The notes: generated by a model not told the origin, from the sequence alone. DNA of 64,000 nucleotides from Streptomyces sp. NA04227 (GCF_013364195.1 NZ_CP054918.1:1105001-1169000); one strand, 5' to 3'; shown: positions 8,856 to 17,417, counted from the first letter of the stretch. Numbers and translations are program-made.

Positions 8856-8871
8856 ACTGGTCTAGACGTGT
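8856..8871. promoter_or_regulatory. DasR-responsive element (dre) upstream of the GH84 gene
   Basis: ACTGGTCTAGACGTGT matches the Streptomyces dre consensus A(C/G)TGGTCTAGACCA(C/G)T at 14 of 16 positions, including the whole TGGTCTAGAC core. It lies 18 bp before the GH84 ATG, a position suited to repression. DasR is the GntR-family regulator of GlcNAc and chitin metabolism and is released by glucosamine-6-phosphate; that fits the hydrolase it precedes. Confidence 0.85.
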
Positions 8872-8975
8872 GCAGCAGACTGGCCCAGGGCACGGCGGCT
8901 CGGCAAGGGGACGGCAGGGGAAACTTCTCGACAGAGGTCCGATGTGTCCGGCTCCGGTCGACCGGTCGACCGGGA

Positions 8976-9031
8976 AGCCGGTCAGCCGGTCAGCCGGTCA
9001 GCCGGTCAGCCGGTCAGCCGGTCAGCCGGTC
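8976..9031. repeat. Seven tandem copies of an 8-bp repeat
   Basis: Seven perfect copies of AGCCGGTC. The array begins inside the last codons of the response regulator gene and runs past its stop (9022-9024) into the intergenic region. The unit is not a multiple of three. A related GTCGACCGGTCGACCGG run sits just to its left (8958-8974). Confidence 0.9.
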
Positions 9032-9759
9032 ACACCATGGCGTACGGCCCAGAGGGCGGCCTGGGTGCGATCCGCCAGGTCGAGCTTCATCAGGATGTTG
9101 GAGACGTGCGTCTTGACGGTCTTCTCGGACAGGACCAGGGCGCGGGCGATCTCACGGTTGGAGCGGCCGTCGGCGATCAGCGAGAGCACCTCGCGCTCGC
9201 GGTCGGTGAGGGAACCGCCCCTGCTCTGGGGGCTGTTGGCCTCTTCCTGGGAGAGCAGGGCGCCCGCCACCTCCGGCTGGAGCAGGACGTGTCCGGCGTG
9301 CACGGAGCGGATGGCGCCGGCCAGAGCCTCCGGGTCGACGTCCTTGTAGACGTATCCGGCGGCCCCGGCGCGCAGGGCGGGGACCACCGTGCGCTGCTCG
9401 GTGAAGCTGGTGACGATCAGGACGCGGGCCGGGTTGGCGAGCTCGCGCAGCCTGCGCAGGGCGGCGACGCCGTCCATGCCGGGCATCTTGACGTCCATGA
9501 GGACGACGTCGGGCCGCAGTTCCTCGGCCTGTGCCACGCCCGCCTCCCCGTCGGCGGCCTCGCCGACCACCTCGATGTCGTCCTGGATCTCCAGGAAGGT
9601 ACGCAGTCCCCGGCGCACCACCTGGTGGTCGTCGACCAGGAGGACCCGGATGCCGCTACGGGCCTCGGCCCCGGCGCCGTCCGTGGCGCCCCGCTCCCCC
9701 GCGCCGGAGCGCGCGCCCGGGGCGTGCGAGTGCTCGTCCGCCCCCTTGTACTCAGCCAC
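9022..9759 (-). CDS. NarL/LuxR-family response regulator
   Basis: A 245-aa two-component response regulator. After a low-complexity N-terminal extension (residues 1-36), the receiver domain starts at IRVLLVDDHQVVRRGL. The phospho-acceptor is D89 in VVLMDVKMPGMDG and the conserved Lys is in AGYVYKD. The LuxR-type HTH is LTDREREVLSLIADGRSNRE onward (about 178-238). The GTG at 9759 has GGAGG six bases upstream and overlaps the kinase stop by 8 nt, so the two are translated together. A longer ORF to 9897 is an artefact of the frame. An octamer repeat array overlaps its 3' end. Confidence 0.94.
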   Translation of the reverse strand: MAEYKGADEHSHAPGARSGAGERGATDGAGAEARSGIRVLLVDDHQVVRRGLRTFLEIQDDIEVVGEAADGEAGVAQAEELRPDVVLMDVKMPGMDGVAALRRLRELANPARVLIVTSFTEQRTVVPALRAGAAGYVYKDVDPEALAGAIRSVHAGHVLLQPEVAGALLSQEEANSPQSRGGSLTDREREVLSLIADGRSNREIARALVLSEKTVKTHVSNILMKLDLADRTQAALWAVRHGVTG

Positions 9760-10897
9760 CGGGAACCTCCATGTCGATTGTGGTGCCCTCGCCGGGCGCC
9801 GAGTCCACCTTGAGCCTGCCGCCGACGCCGCGTGCCCGGTCCCGCATGGAGACCAGACCGAGGTGCCGCCCGGCCCGGCGGACCGCGCGGGTGTCAAAGC
9901 CCTTCCCGTCGTCCTCGACCCGCAGCAGGGCGCCGTTTCCGTGGCGGCGCAGCGTGACGGTGACCCGCTCGGCGCCGGAGTGCCGCAGGGCGTTGTGCAG
10001 TGCTTCCTGTGCCACCCGGAGCATCGCCTCCTCCTGCGCGGCGGGCAGGGCGCGTACGCCGTGGCCCGCGAAGCTCACCTCGGCGGAGTGGGCGCGGTCG
10101 AGTACCTGGACCTGGGTGCGCAGGGTCGCGACCAGGCCGTCCTCGTCCAAGGCGGCGGGGCGCAGCTCGACCACAGCGTCGCGCAGTTCGTCGGCGGCCT
10201 CGGCGGCGAGCGCGGCGACCTGCTGGAGCTCGCCCTTGGCCCGGGACGGGTCGCGGTCGACGAGGGCGGCAGCCGCCTGTGCGGTCAGGCGCAGGGAGAA
10301 GAGTTTCTGGCTCACCGCGTCGTGCAGGTCGTGGGCGAGCCGGGAGCGCTCCTCGACGATGGTCAGCTCGCGGCTGCGTTCGTAGAGGCGGGCGTTGGTG
10401 AGGGCGATGGCGGCGTGCTGGGCCAGGATCGTCAGAAGCTCCTCGTCGTCCTCGTCGAAGCCGCAGCCGCTCCCCTGCACGGGATGCTTCTTGTTCGCGA
10501 GGAAGAGGGCGCCGATGGTCTCCTCGCCGTCCTTGATCGGCAGGCCGAGGAAGTCGGACAGCTCGGGGTGGGCGTCGGGCCAGCCCTCGAAGCGGGGGTC
10601 GGTGCGCAGGTCGGCCAGCCGCTCGGGCTTGGCGTCGTGCAGCATCGCCGCGAGCACACCGTGCTGGCGCGGCAGCGGGCCGATGGCCTTCCACTGCTCG
10701 TCGCTGACGCCGTCGACCACGAACTGGGCGAAGCCCCCGTGGTCGTCGGGGACGCCCAGCGCGGCGTACTCGGCGTCGAGCAGCTCCCGGGCCGAGGCGA
10801 CGATCGTCTTCAGGACGTCGCGCACGTCGAGGTGTCGGCTCATGGCGAGCAGCGCGGAACTCACCGCGTACAGGCCCGAGCGGGGGGCGTTGCTCAT
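9752..10897 (-). CDS. GAF-domain sensor histidine kinase (NarL-type partner)
   Basis: A 381-aa soluble sensor kinase. A GAF domain (about residues 22-170) contains GVLAAMLHDAKPERLADLRT and FLGLPIKDGEETIGALFLANKK. The HisKA_3 dimerisation helix follows with VEERSRLAHDLHDAVSQKLF, where H192 is the predicted phospho-His, then an HATPase domain (VTLRRHGNGALLRVEDDGKG, GLVSMRDRARGVGG). It lacks transmembrane helices, so it should sense an intracellular signal, possibly redox or a small ligand through GAF. It resembles DevS/DosT-type kinases by architecture only. Start at the ATG at 10897; the downstream regulator is its cognate partner. Confidence 0.93.
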   Translation of the reverse strand: MSNAPRSGLYAVSSALLAMSRHLDVRDVLKTIVASARELLDAEYAALGVPDDHGGFAQFVVDGVSDEQWKAIGPLPRQHGVLAAMLHDAKPERLADLRTDPRFEGWPDAHPELSDFLGLPIKDGEETIGALFLANKKHPVQGSGCGFDEDDEELLTILAQHAAIALTNARLYERSRELTIVEERSRLAHDLHDAVSQKLFSLRLTAQAAAALVDRDPSRAKGELQQVAALAAEAADELRDAVVELRPAALDEDGLVATLRTQVQVLDRAHSAEVSFAGHGVRALPAAQEEAMLRVAQEALHNALRHSGAERVTVTLRRHGNGALLRVEDDGKGFDTRAVRRAGRHLGLVSMRDRARGVGGRLKVDSAPGEGTTIDMEVPGG

Positions 10898-11510
10898 GGG
10901 GTCACCGTACCGGCGGGGGCTCACGGGCCGTATCGGCCCTCGGCGGGGGGCCTCTCGGCCCTGAGGCCTACGTCCAAAGGCTCGGCACGGGCCGCGCGGT
11001 GGGCGGCCCGTGCCGCTTCCTGCCACCGCCGTGAAAGCTCTCCTCGCGGGACCCGGCACCGAGCACGTTCACCCACTCCCTTTACGGCTGCCCGCCCGTT
11101 CCGCTCCCCTCTATTACGGCTCCTCCCTCCCTCCCTTTCACCTCACCTCGCTTCTCCTGCTCTTCTCCCGCGAAAAGCGCACACGGATTGAATTGCTTCA
11201 GCAACACGGTGTGAGAATCACACCGGCTTCCCGTGACGCGCGGCATAGGATCCAGGTCACATACGAAGTGACCTAGTGGGGGCGAAAGGGACCGGAAAGC
11301 GGCGGATATGCACGAGCAAATGAGATGCCTTGTACCCCTGATCCACTATCAGGGGTCGTATGTCACTCCTTTGCCACAAATTTTCCCGCCCGCTAAGAAT
11401 TACCCCGTCGCTCGGCGCCGCACCTGTTTACCCGCGGCGTTAGTGCCGGAAACTCCTGTCCCCCGCCGGACCGAGAGCGACCTCCGCCGTACGAAGAGGT
11501 CACTACAGCC
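10898..11510. promoter_or_regulatory. Divergent control region with three hairpins before the SLT gene
   Basis: A 613-bp gene-free region between the divergent kinase and SLT genes. The 11.2-11.5 kb part is less GC-rich than its surroundings. It carries three perfect inverted repeats: CGGTGTGA/TCACACCG (11207-11225, 3-nt spacer), AGGTCAC/GTGACCT (11254-11274) and CCCCTGAT/ATCAGGGG (11335-11355). A TAGGAT -10-like hexamer sits at 11246. I looked for the ydaO-type cyclic-di-AMP riboswitch known before Streptomyces cell-wall hydrolases and did not find its conserved core. Confidence 0.6.
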
Positions 11511-12257
11511 ATGCGCAAGATCATGACGATTCCCGGTCGCGGTAAACCGCTCACCAAGGCCCACAAGTACTCCGTCGCGGGCGTCGCCACCCTCAGCGCC
11601 GCCGCCCTGGCGCTGACGCTGACTCCGGGCGACTCGGACGCCCAGACCAAGGACGTCGCCTCCGCTCCGGCCGCGTCCGTCTCCCGCGCCGCCGGTGAGG
11701 CCCAGGTCAAGGAGGTCAAGGCCGGTATCACCGACCAGGTGGCCAACGCCGAGCAGAAGGCCAAGGACGCCGCGGCCAAGCTGAAGGCCCAGCAGGCCGC
11801 CAAGGCCAAGGCCGCCGCCGCGAAGAAGAAGGCCGAGGCACAGGCCGCCGCGAAGAAGAAGGCCGAGGCCCGCGCCAAGGCCGAGCGTGCGGCCAAGGCC
11901 GCCGCCAACCGTTCCGTGGCCCGCAAGCCGGTCTACGCGAACAACCTGGACGGCTGGATCCGCGAGTCCCTCGCGATCATGAAGGAGAAGGGCATCCGGG
12001 GCTCGTACGACGGGATCCACCGCAACATCATCCGGGAGTCCGGCGGCGACCCGCGGGCCATCAACAACTGGGACATCAACGCCATCAACGGCGTCCCGTC
12101 CAAGGGCCTGCTCCAGGTGATCCCGCCGACCTTCCAGGCGTACCACGTCGAGGGCACCTCCTGGGACATCTACGACCCGGTGGCCAACATCACCGCCGCC
12201 TGCAACTACGCGGCCGACCGGTACGGCTCGATGGACAACGTCAACAGCGCGTACTGA
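11511..12257 (+). CDS. Secreted lytic transglycosylase (SLT domain)
   Basis: A 248-aa secreted cell-wall hydrolase. The signal peptide (about residues 18-45: KYSVAGVATLSAAALALTL) is followed by an Ala/Lys-rich coiled-coil stalk (about 60-135, repeated AAKKKAEAQA-like units). The C-terminal SLT/lysozyme-like domain (about 140-248) holds the catalytic Glu in HRNIIRESGGDPRAINNWD, plus GVPSKGLLQVIPPTFQAYHV and ITAACNYAADRYGSM. It should cleave peptidoglycan glycan strands to 1,6-anhydro ends. Streptomyces uses related enzymes in spore germination and growth. The leader upstream is long and structured, hinting at post-transcriptional or repressor control. Confidence 0.93.
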   Translation: MRKIMTIPGRGKPLTKAHKYSVAGVATLSAAALALTLTPGDSDAQTKDVASAPAASVSRAAGEAQVKEVKAGITDQVANAEQKAKDAAAKLKAQQAAKAKAAAAKKKAEAQAAAKKKAEARAKAERAAKAAANRSVARKPVYANNLDGWIRESLAIMKEKGIRGSYDGIHRNIIRESGGDPRAINNWDINAINGVPSKGLLQVIPPTFQAYHVEGTSWDIYDPVANITAACNYAADRYGSMDNVNSAY

Positions 12258-12291
12258 CCCGGCCCGGCGCCCCAACGCCGCGGCCCGCACG

Positions 12292-12330
12292 CCGAAGGGC
12301 GGCACCCCACGCAGGGGTGCCGCCCTTCGG
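12292..12330. terminator. Bidirectional terminator with a 17-bp perfect stem
   Basis: CCGAAGGGCGGCACCCC (12292-12308) pairs perfectly with 12314-12330 around a 5-nt loop, between convergent SLT and FHA-ABC genes. Confidence 0.92.
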
Positions 12331-12352
12331 TGTCGTACGAGATGCGGACTTG

Positions 12353-14977
12353 CTAGCCGCGCATGACCTCGGGCTCGTGACGGCGCAGCAGGCGCTGGAC
12401 GACGACGCCGCAGATCGTGGCGATGACCAGCATGGCCACGATGTTGACCGTCCACTGTCCGGCCGTGGCCTCCCACAGCGGGTCGGTGTCGCCGGGGTTC
12501 TTCGGGTCCCACGGCGCCATGACCCGGGAGAGGTCCAGGCTGCTGCCGGACGCGGCGAGCGCCCAGCGGGCGGGCATCAGCCAGGCGACCTGCTCCAGGC
12601 CGATCTTGCCGTAGATCTGGAACAGCGCGCCGGTGAAGACGAGCTGGACGATCGCGAACATGACCAGGAGCGGCATGGTCTTCTCGGCCGTCTTCACCAG
12701 AGCGGAGATGACCAGACCGAACATCATCGAGGACAGACCGATCGCGATGATGCCGAGGCAGAGTTCCGCGGCGGGCGGCATGATCAGGCCCTCCTCGGGG
12801 AGCTCGCGCACCGAGAAGCCGATCGCGCAGATGATCACGGCCTGGAACGCGGTGATCACGCCGAGGACGAGCACCTTGGACATCAGGTACGCGGAGCGGG
12901 ACAGGCCCACCGCGCGTTCCCGCTCGTAGATCACCCGTTCCTTGATCAGCTCACGGACCGAGTTGGCCGCGCCGGAGAAGCACATGCCGACGACCAGGAT
13001 CATCATGATCATGCCCGCGCTGCTGTTGAACTTGTCCGGGTCACCCGGTTTCGGCGCGACCAGGCCGTAGTCCGACGGGATCACCACACTCACCCCGCCG
13101 AGGATCACCGGCAGCAGGACCATCAGCCCGATGAAGCCGCGGTCCGAGGCGATCACCGAGCAGTAGCGGCTGACCAGGGTGCCCAGCTGCGAGCCCCAAC
13201 TCTGCTGCTTCTGCGTCTTGATCGCCTGCGGCTGGACGTAGGCGGACTGCTGCGGAGGCGCCGCCGCGTCGATGTCCGCCGCGTAGAGCTGGTAGTGCTG
13301 CGAACCGCGCCAGCGGCCCGACCAGTCGAAGTCGCGGTAGTTCTCGAAGGCGGAGAAGACGTCGGCCCAGGTGTCGTAGCCGAAGAAGTTGAGCGCCTCC
13401 TCCGGCGGGCCGAAGTAGGCGACCGAGCCGCCAGGCGCCATCACCAGGAGCTTGTCGCAGATGGCGAGTTCAGCGACCGAGTGGGTGACCACGAGGACGG
13501 TACGGCCGTCGTCGGCGAGGCCCCGCAGCAGCTGCATGACATCGCGGTCCATGCCCGGGTCCAGGCCCGAGGTCGGCTCGTCGAGGAAGATCAGCGAGGG
13601 CTTGGTCAGCAGCTCCAGGGCGACCGAGACACGCTTGCGCTGGCCACCGGAGAGGGAGGTGACCTTCTTCTCCTTGTGGATGTCGAGCTTGAGCTCGCGC
13701 AGCACCTCGCCGATACGGGCCTCGCGCTCGGCGGTCGCGGTGTCGCCGGGGAAGCGGAGCTTGGCCGCGTAGCGCAGCGCCTTCTGGACGGTCAGCTCCT
13801 TGTGCAGGATGTCGTCCTGCGGGACCAGACCGATGCGCTGGCGCAGCTCGGCGAACTGCTTGTAGAGGTTCCGGTTGTCGTAGAGAACCTCGCCCTGGTT
13901 GGCGGGCCGGTAGCCGGTGAGCGCCTTGAGCAGGGTCGACTTACCGGAGCCGGACGGGCCGATGACCGCGATGAGCGACTTCTCCGGGACGCCGAACGAG
14001 ACGTCCTTGAGGATCTGCTTGCCGCCGTCGACGGTGACCGTCAGGTGGCGTGCCGAGAAGGAGACCTCACCGGTGTCGACGAACTCCTCGAGCCGGTCGC
14101 CCACCAGACGGAAGGTGGAGTGACCGACACCGACGATGTCGTTGGGGCCGATGTAGACGGTGCTCGACTTCGCCATCGGCTGACCGTTGACGTACGTGCC
14201 GTTGTGGGAGCCGAGGTCACGGATCTCGAAGCGGCCGTCGGGCGTCGCGGTGAACTCGGCGTGCAGACGGGAGACCTGGAGGTCGGAGACGACGAGTTCG
14301 TTCTCCAGCGCACGACCGATACGCATCTTGCGGCCGAGGGCGAGCTGGTGGAACGTCGTCGGGCTGCGGTCGCCGCCGTGCTGCGCGGGCGGCGCGCCGG
14401 ACTCCTTGCGAACACCCTGCGCGGGGCCCGGGTTCTGCGGCGGGACGTGCGCCTGGGCGGCGGGCTGCTGGTGCTGCGGGTGCGCGGCCTGGGGCTGCTG
14501 CCAGCCCTGCTGCGGCTGCTGCGCCTGCTGCTGCCACGCCTGTTGGGGCGCCTGCTGCTGATGCTGGGGCGCCTGTTGCTGCGGCTGGGCCTGCTGCGCC
14601 CAGCCGCCCGCCTGCTGCTGCGCCGGCTGCGCGGCCTGCTGCTGGTAGGCCTGTTGGGGCTGGGCCGCGACGGCGCCGCCCTGCGCGGTCAGGCGCGGGC
14701 CGTCGTTCGCGTTTCCGAGGTTCACCACGGTGCCGGGACCGAGCTCCCACTGCTGGACCCGCTGGCCCTGCACGAAGGTGCCGTTGGTACTGCCGTGGTC
14801 CTCAAGGACCCAACTGCGCCCGTTGAAGCTGATCGTGGCGTGCCGCCACGAGACCCGCGCGTCGTCCAGCGCGATGTCACCCTGCGGATCACGACCGAGG
14901 GTGTATGGCCTGGACGGGTCGAGAGTCCAGGTCCTTCCGTTCAATTCCAGTACGAGTTCCGGCACTCCATGCCCCAC
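12353..14977 (-). CDS. FHA-FHA-ABCG-type ABC transporter (fused ATPase and permease)
   Basis: An 874-aa half-transporter with an unusual N-terminus. FHA domain 1 is at about residues 18-90 (YTLGRDPQGDIALDDARVSWRHATI, HGSTNGTFVQG). A Gln/Ala/Pro-rich linker follows (about 105-205), then FHA domain 2 (about 215-285, MRIGRALENELVVSDLQVSRLHAEF, LGSHNGTYVNG). The ABC ATPase has Walker A GPSGSGKSTLL, signature LSGGQRKR and Walker B LIFLDEPTSGLDPG. The C-terminal ABC2 membrane domain has about six helices. FHA domains bind phospho-Thr, so the transporter is likely regulated by Ser/Thr kinases, as proposed for the mycobacterial homologue Rv1747. The GTG at 14977 follows GGGGGA. The substrate is unknown. 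Confidence 0.94.
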   Translation of the reverse strand: MGHGVPELVLELNGRTWTLDPSRPYTLGRDPQGDIALDDARVSWRHATISFNGRSWVLEDHGSTNGTFVQGQRVQQWELGPGTVVNLGNANDGPRLTAQGGAVAAQPQQAYQQQAAQPAQQQAGGWAQQAQPQQQAPQHQQQAPQQAWQQQAQQPQQGWQQPQAAHPQHQQPAAQAHVPPQNPGPAQGVRKESGAPPAQHGGDRSPTTFHQLALGRKMRIGRALENELVVSDLQVSRLHAEFTATPDGRFEIRDLGSHNGTYVNGQPMAKSSTVYIGPNDIVGVGHSTFRLVGDRLEEFVDTGEVSFSARHLTVTVDGGKQILKDVSFGVPEKSLIAVIGPSGSGKSTLLKALTGYRPANQGEVLYDNRNLYKQFAELRQRIGLVPQDDILHKELTVQKALRYAAKLRFPGDTATAEREARIGEVLRELKLDIHKEKKVTSLSGGQRKRVSVALELLTKPSLIFLDEPTSGLDPGMDRDVMQLLRGLADDGRTVLVVTHSVAELAICDKLLVMAPGGSVAYFGPPEEALNFFGYDTWADVFSAFENYRDFDWSGRWRGSQHYQLYAADIDAAAPPQQSAYVQPQAIKTQKQQSWGSQLGTLVSRYCSVIASDRGFIGLMVLLPVILGGVSVVIPSDYGLVAPKPGDPDKFNSSAGMIMMILVVGMCFSGAANSVRELIKERVIYERERAVGLSRSAYLMSKVLVLGVITAFQAVIICAIGFSVRELPEEGLIMPPAAELCLGIIAIGLSSMMFGLVISALVKTAEKTMPLLVMFAIVQLVFTGALFQIYGKIGLEQVAWLMPARWALAASGSSLDLSRVMAPWDPKNPGDTDPLWEATAGQWTVNIVAMLVIATICGVVVQRLLRRHEPEVMRG

Positions 14978-15557
14978 TGATTTGTCCCCCGCGATGTCCC
15001 CAGTCCGGGGAGCCAGGGATGGCGAACATCGTGACGAACTATTTCAGGCTCCGGGCCCTGACCGAAAGCCGGGCCTTGTGAAGACTGCGCACGAGAGTGT
15101 CGCGGTTTGCCACGGGGAGGTGCGAAACCGGCTGCGTCGGTGGTAAGCGGTCACGACTGCTCACGTATGACCGCCAGTTCGGGCAATGCAGGCGAATTGA
15201 CGGGTCACTACGCGGGGCAAAACGCCACCTCGCGCGCCTGGCCGGGCAGTTCGGGGCCACGAAGGGCCATGTCAATCGTGACGAGGTCGTGACGTGTACC
15301 CCTCGGTAGGCGTCCGGAGTGCGAGGTGGCCGGTGCGTGGAAGGCGGGTGCCGTGAGGGAGCGCGGGCCTCGGAGATTCCGCTCGGCGGAGATGACGCGG
15401 AGAATGTTCGGGGCCGAGCACAAGTCGACCTCCGGCCATGATCGGGTATCCCGTATTCCGGGTTTTGGCGCGGCCCGGGTCGGCGGGACACGGCATTGTC
15501 CGCTCCTCGGACCGGCACGGCATTCGCACACGCGGGCCCGATACGGTGGGGATCACC
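14978..15557. other. 580-bp divergent intergenic region
   Basis: This lies between the FHA-ABC gene (minus) and serB (plus). It has no convincing gene: short ORFs here lack codon bias and ribosome binding sites. It must hold both promoters; GATACGGT at 15540-15547 is a possible serB -10 region. I see no clear repeat or known operator. Confidence 0.4.
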
Positions 15558-16772
15558 ATGAGCGCTACAGAGCACATCGAGAGCAACGACGTCCCCACGC
15601 TTCTCGTCAAGATCTTCGGCAAGGACAAGCCGGGAATCACGGCGGGACTCTTCGAGACTCTCGCCGCGTATTCCGTGGACGTGGTCGACCTGGAACAGGT
15701 CGTCACACGCGGCCGGCTGGTCCTGTGCGCGCTCGTCACCGAGCCGCCCGCCGGGGCCGAGGGCGATCTGCGGGCGGCGGTGCACAGCTGGGCCGAGTCC
15801 CGCGCGGTGCAGGCCGAGATCATCTCCGGCAGCGGCGACAACCGCCCACGCGGTGTGGGCCGCTCCCACATCACCGTGCTCGGCCACCCTCTGACCGCCA
15901 AGTCCACCGCCGCCGTCACCGCCACCATCACCGAGCGCGGCGCCAACATCGACCGCATCTTCCGGCTGGCCAAGTACCCGGTCACCGCAGTCGAGTTCGA
16001 CGTCTCGGGCACCGACACCGAGTCGCTGCGCACCGCGCTGGCGATCGAGGCCGCGGCCCTCGGCGTCGATGTCGCCGTGGTCTCCGCCGGACTCCAGCGC
16101 AGGGCGCAGCGGCTGGTGGTGATGGACGTCGACTCCACGCTCATCCAGGACGAGGTGATCGAGCTCTTCGCCGCGCACGCGGGCTGCGAGGAGAAGGTCG
16201 CCGAGGTGACCTCGGCGGCGATGCGCGGCGAACTCGACTTCGCGCAGTCCCTGCACGCCAGGGTCGCCCTCCTGGAAGGCCTGGACGCCTCCGTGGTGGA
16301 CAAGGTGCGCAGCGAGGTGCGACTGACGCCGGGCGCGCGCACCTTGATCCGTACGCTGAAGCTGCTCGGCTACCAAGTCGGCGTGGTCTCCGGCGGGTTC
16401 ACCCAGGTCACGGACGATCTGAAGGAACGTCTCGGGCTCGACTTCGCGCAGGCCAACACGCTGGAGATCGTGGACGGGAAGCTCACCGGCAAGGTCACCG
16501 GCGAGATCGTGGACCGGGCGGGCAAGGCGCGTCTGCTGCGCCGCTTCGCCGAGCAGGCGGGGGTGCCGCTCTCCCAGACCGTCGCCATCGGTGACGGCGC
16601 CAACGACCTCGACATGCTGAACGCCGCCGGACTCGGCGTCGCCTTCAACGCCAAGCCGGTGGTACGCGAGGCCGCGCACACCGCGGTCAACGTGCCCTTC
16701 CTGGACACGGTTCTCTATCTGCTCGGGATCACCCGCGAAGAGGTCGAGGCGGCGAACGCGCACGCCGACTGA
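15558..16772 (+). CDS. serB: Phosphoserine phosphatase SerB
   Basis: A 404-aa enzyme for the last step of serine biosynthesis, O-phosphoserine to serine plus phosphate. Two N-terminal ACT domains (about residues 12-90: TLLVKIFGKDKPGITAGLFE, and 98-175: HITVLGHPLTAKSTAAVTAT) are regulatory. The HAD-superfamily catalytic domain carries motif I VVMDVDSTLIQDEVIELFA, motif II GVVSGGFTQVT and motif III VAIGDGANDLDMLNAAGLG. The double-ACT arrangement matches the mycobacterial and actinobacterial SerB2 type. The ATG at 15558 is chosen over an in-frame ORF from 15438 because homology begins there and GGTGGGGATC precedes it. Confidence 0.95.
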   Translation: MSATEHIESNDVPTLLVKIFGKDKPGITAGLFETLAAYSVDVVDLEQVVTRGRLVLCALVTEPPAGAEGDLRAAVHSWAESRAVQAEIISGSGDNRPRGVGRSHITVLGHPLTAKSTAAVTATITERGANIDRIFRLAKYPVTAVEFDVSGTDTESLRTALAIEAAALGVDVAVVSAGLQRRAQRLVVMDVDSTLIQDEVIELFAAHAGCEEKVAEVTSAAMRGELDFAQSLHARVALLEGLDASVVDKVRSEVRLTPGARTLIRTLKLLGYQVGVVSGGFTQVTDDLKERLGLDFAQANTLEIVDGKLTGKVTGEIVDRAGKARLLRRFAEQAGVPLSQTVAIGDGANDLDMLNAAGLGVAFNAKPVVREAAHTAVNVPFLDTVLYLLGITREEVEAANAHAD

Positions 16773-16810
16773 GCCACGCGCCGCGGGCGCCCGGCGCCGG
16801 TCCCCGCGGT

Positions 16811-17332
16811 TCAGTCCTGGCCGGGTGCCCAGTAGTCGACGAGGGTGCCCACGCCCGGTTCCACGGACTTCCAGGGGCCGCCGAAGCTCAGTACCGCGTA
16901 CGCCGAGGTGGGAAAGCCGCGCTCGGCCATGCGCCGCCCGGCCTGCGGGTCGAACTCGCCCGCGAGGATCTCGGCGAGGGCCTGCACGCCGGGGTTGTGG
17001 CCGACCAGGGCCAGGGTGTGCACCTCGTCGGGGCTTTCGTTGATCAGTGCGATCAGCTCGCCCGGGGAGGCCTCGTAGACGCGCTCCTCGTAGACCGTCC
17101 TGGGGCGTACGGGAAGTTCCGGGACCATCAGCTTGAGGGTCTCCCGGGTCCGGGTCGCGGTGGAGCAGAGGACCAGGTCGGGCACGAAGCCCGAGTCGGT
17201 CAGCTTCCGGCCGGTGACGGGGGCGTCCTTGCGGCCTCGCTCGGCGAGCGGGCGCTCGTGGTCGGACACGTCCGGCCAGTCGGCCTTGGCGTGCCGGACA
17301 AGAACAATCCTGCGGGGCTCTGCGGCGCTCAT
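16811..17332 (-). CDS. SixA-like histidine phosphatase
   Basis: A 173-aa phosphoglycerate-mutase-superfamily protein. The RHG-type motif is IVLVRHAKADWPD (phospho-acceptor His in RHAK), the RTRET helix is present in CSTATRTRETLKLM, and the second catalytic His is in LALVGHNPGVQALAE. Family SixA enzymes dephosphorylate phosphohistidine proteins in E. coli; actinobacterial substrates are unknown. Start at the ATG at 17332, MSAAEPRRIVLVRHA, with GGAAG just upstream. It is convergent with serB across a 38-bp gap. Confidence 0.9.
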   Translation of the reverse strand: MSAAEPRRIVLVRHAKADWPDVSDHERPLAERGRKDAPVTGRKLTDSGFVPDLVLCSTATRTRETLKLMVPELPVRPRTVYEERVYEASPGELIALINESPDEVHTLALVGHNPGVQALAEILAGEFDPQAGRRMAERGFPTSAYAVLSFGGPWKSVEPGVGTLVDYWAPGQD

Positions 17333-17417
17333 GTCTTCCAGCTTCGCATGAAACGCGCCACCGGGCGCAGGGAGTTGGACGGCTTCACCGGCACGTGGGC
17401 GCGGTGCGCGCAGGGGT

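Noticed and set aside
6664..8865. 733-codon frame opposite the GH84 gene
   Set aside because: Antisense shadow caused by high GC; no domain, and the opposite strand has an intact enzyme with signal peptide.
8976..9031. CRISPR-like repeat array
   Set aside because: The units are 8 bp, directly adjacent and without spacers, and no cas gene is present in the window. The same applies to the arrays at 40771 and 43896.
11010..11276. 88-codon frame in the SLT leader region
   Set aside because: It lacks a ribosome binding site and Streptomyces codon bias, and overlaps the inverted repeats of the control region.
11180..11510. ydaO-type cyclic-di-AMP riboswitch before the SLT gene
   Set aside because: Expected from gene type, but the conserved GCTAACC..GGCG-type core and pseudoknot segments are not visible; only simple hairpins are present.
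12317..14980. Very long open frame (887 codons) on the plus strand
   Set aside because: It is the shadow of the FHA-ABC transporter gene in the opposite strand; the minus strand shows clear motifs and the plus frame gives low-complexity Arg/Asp/Gly/His sequence.
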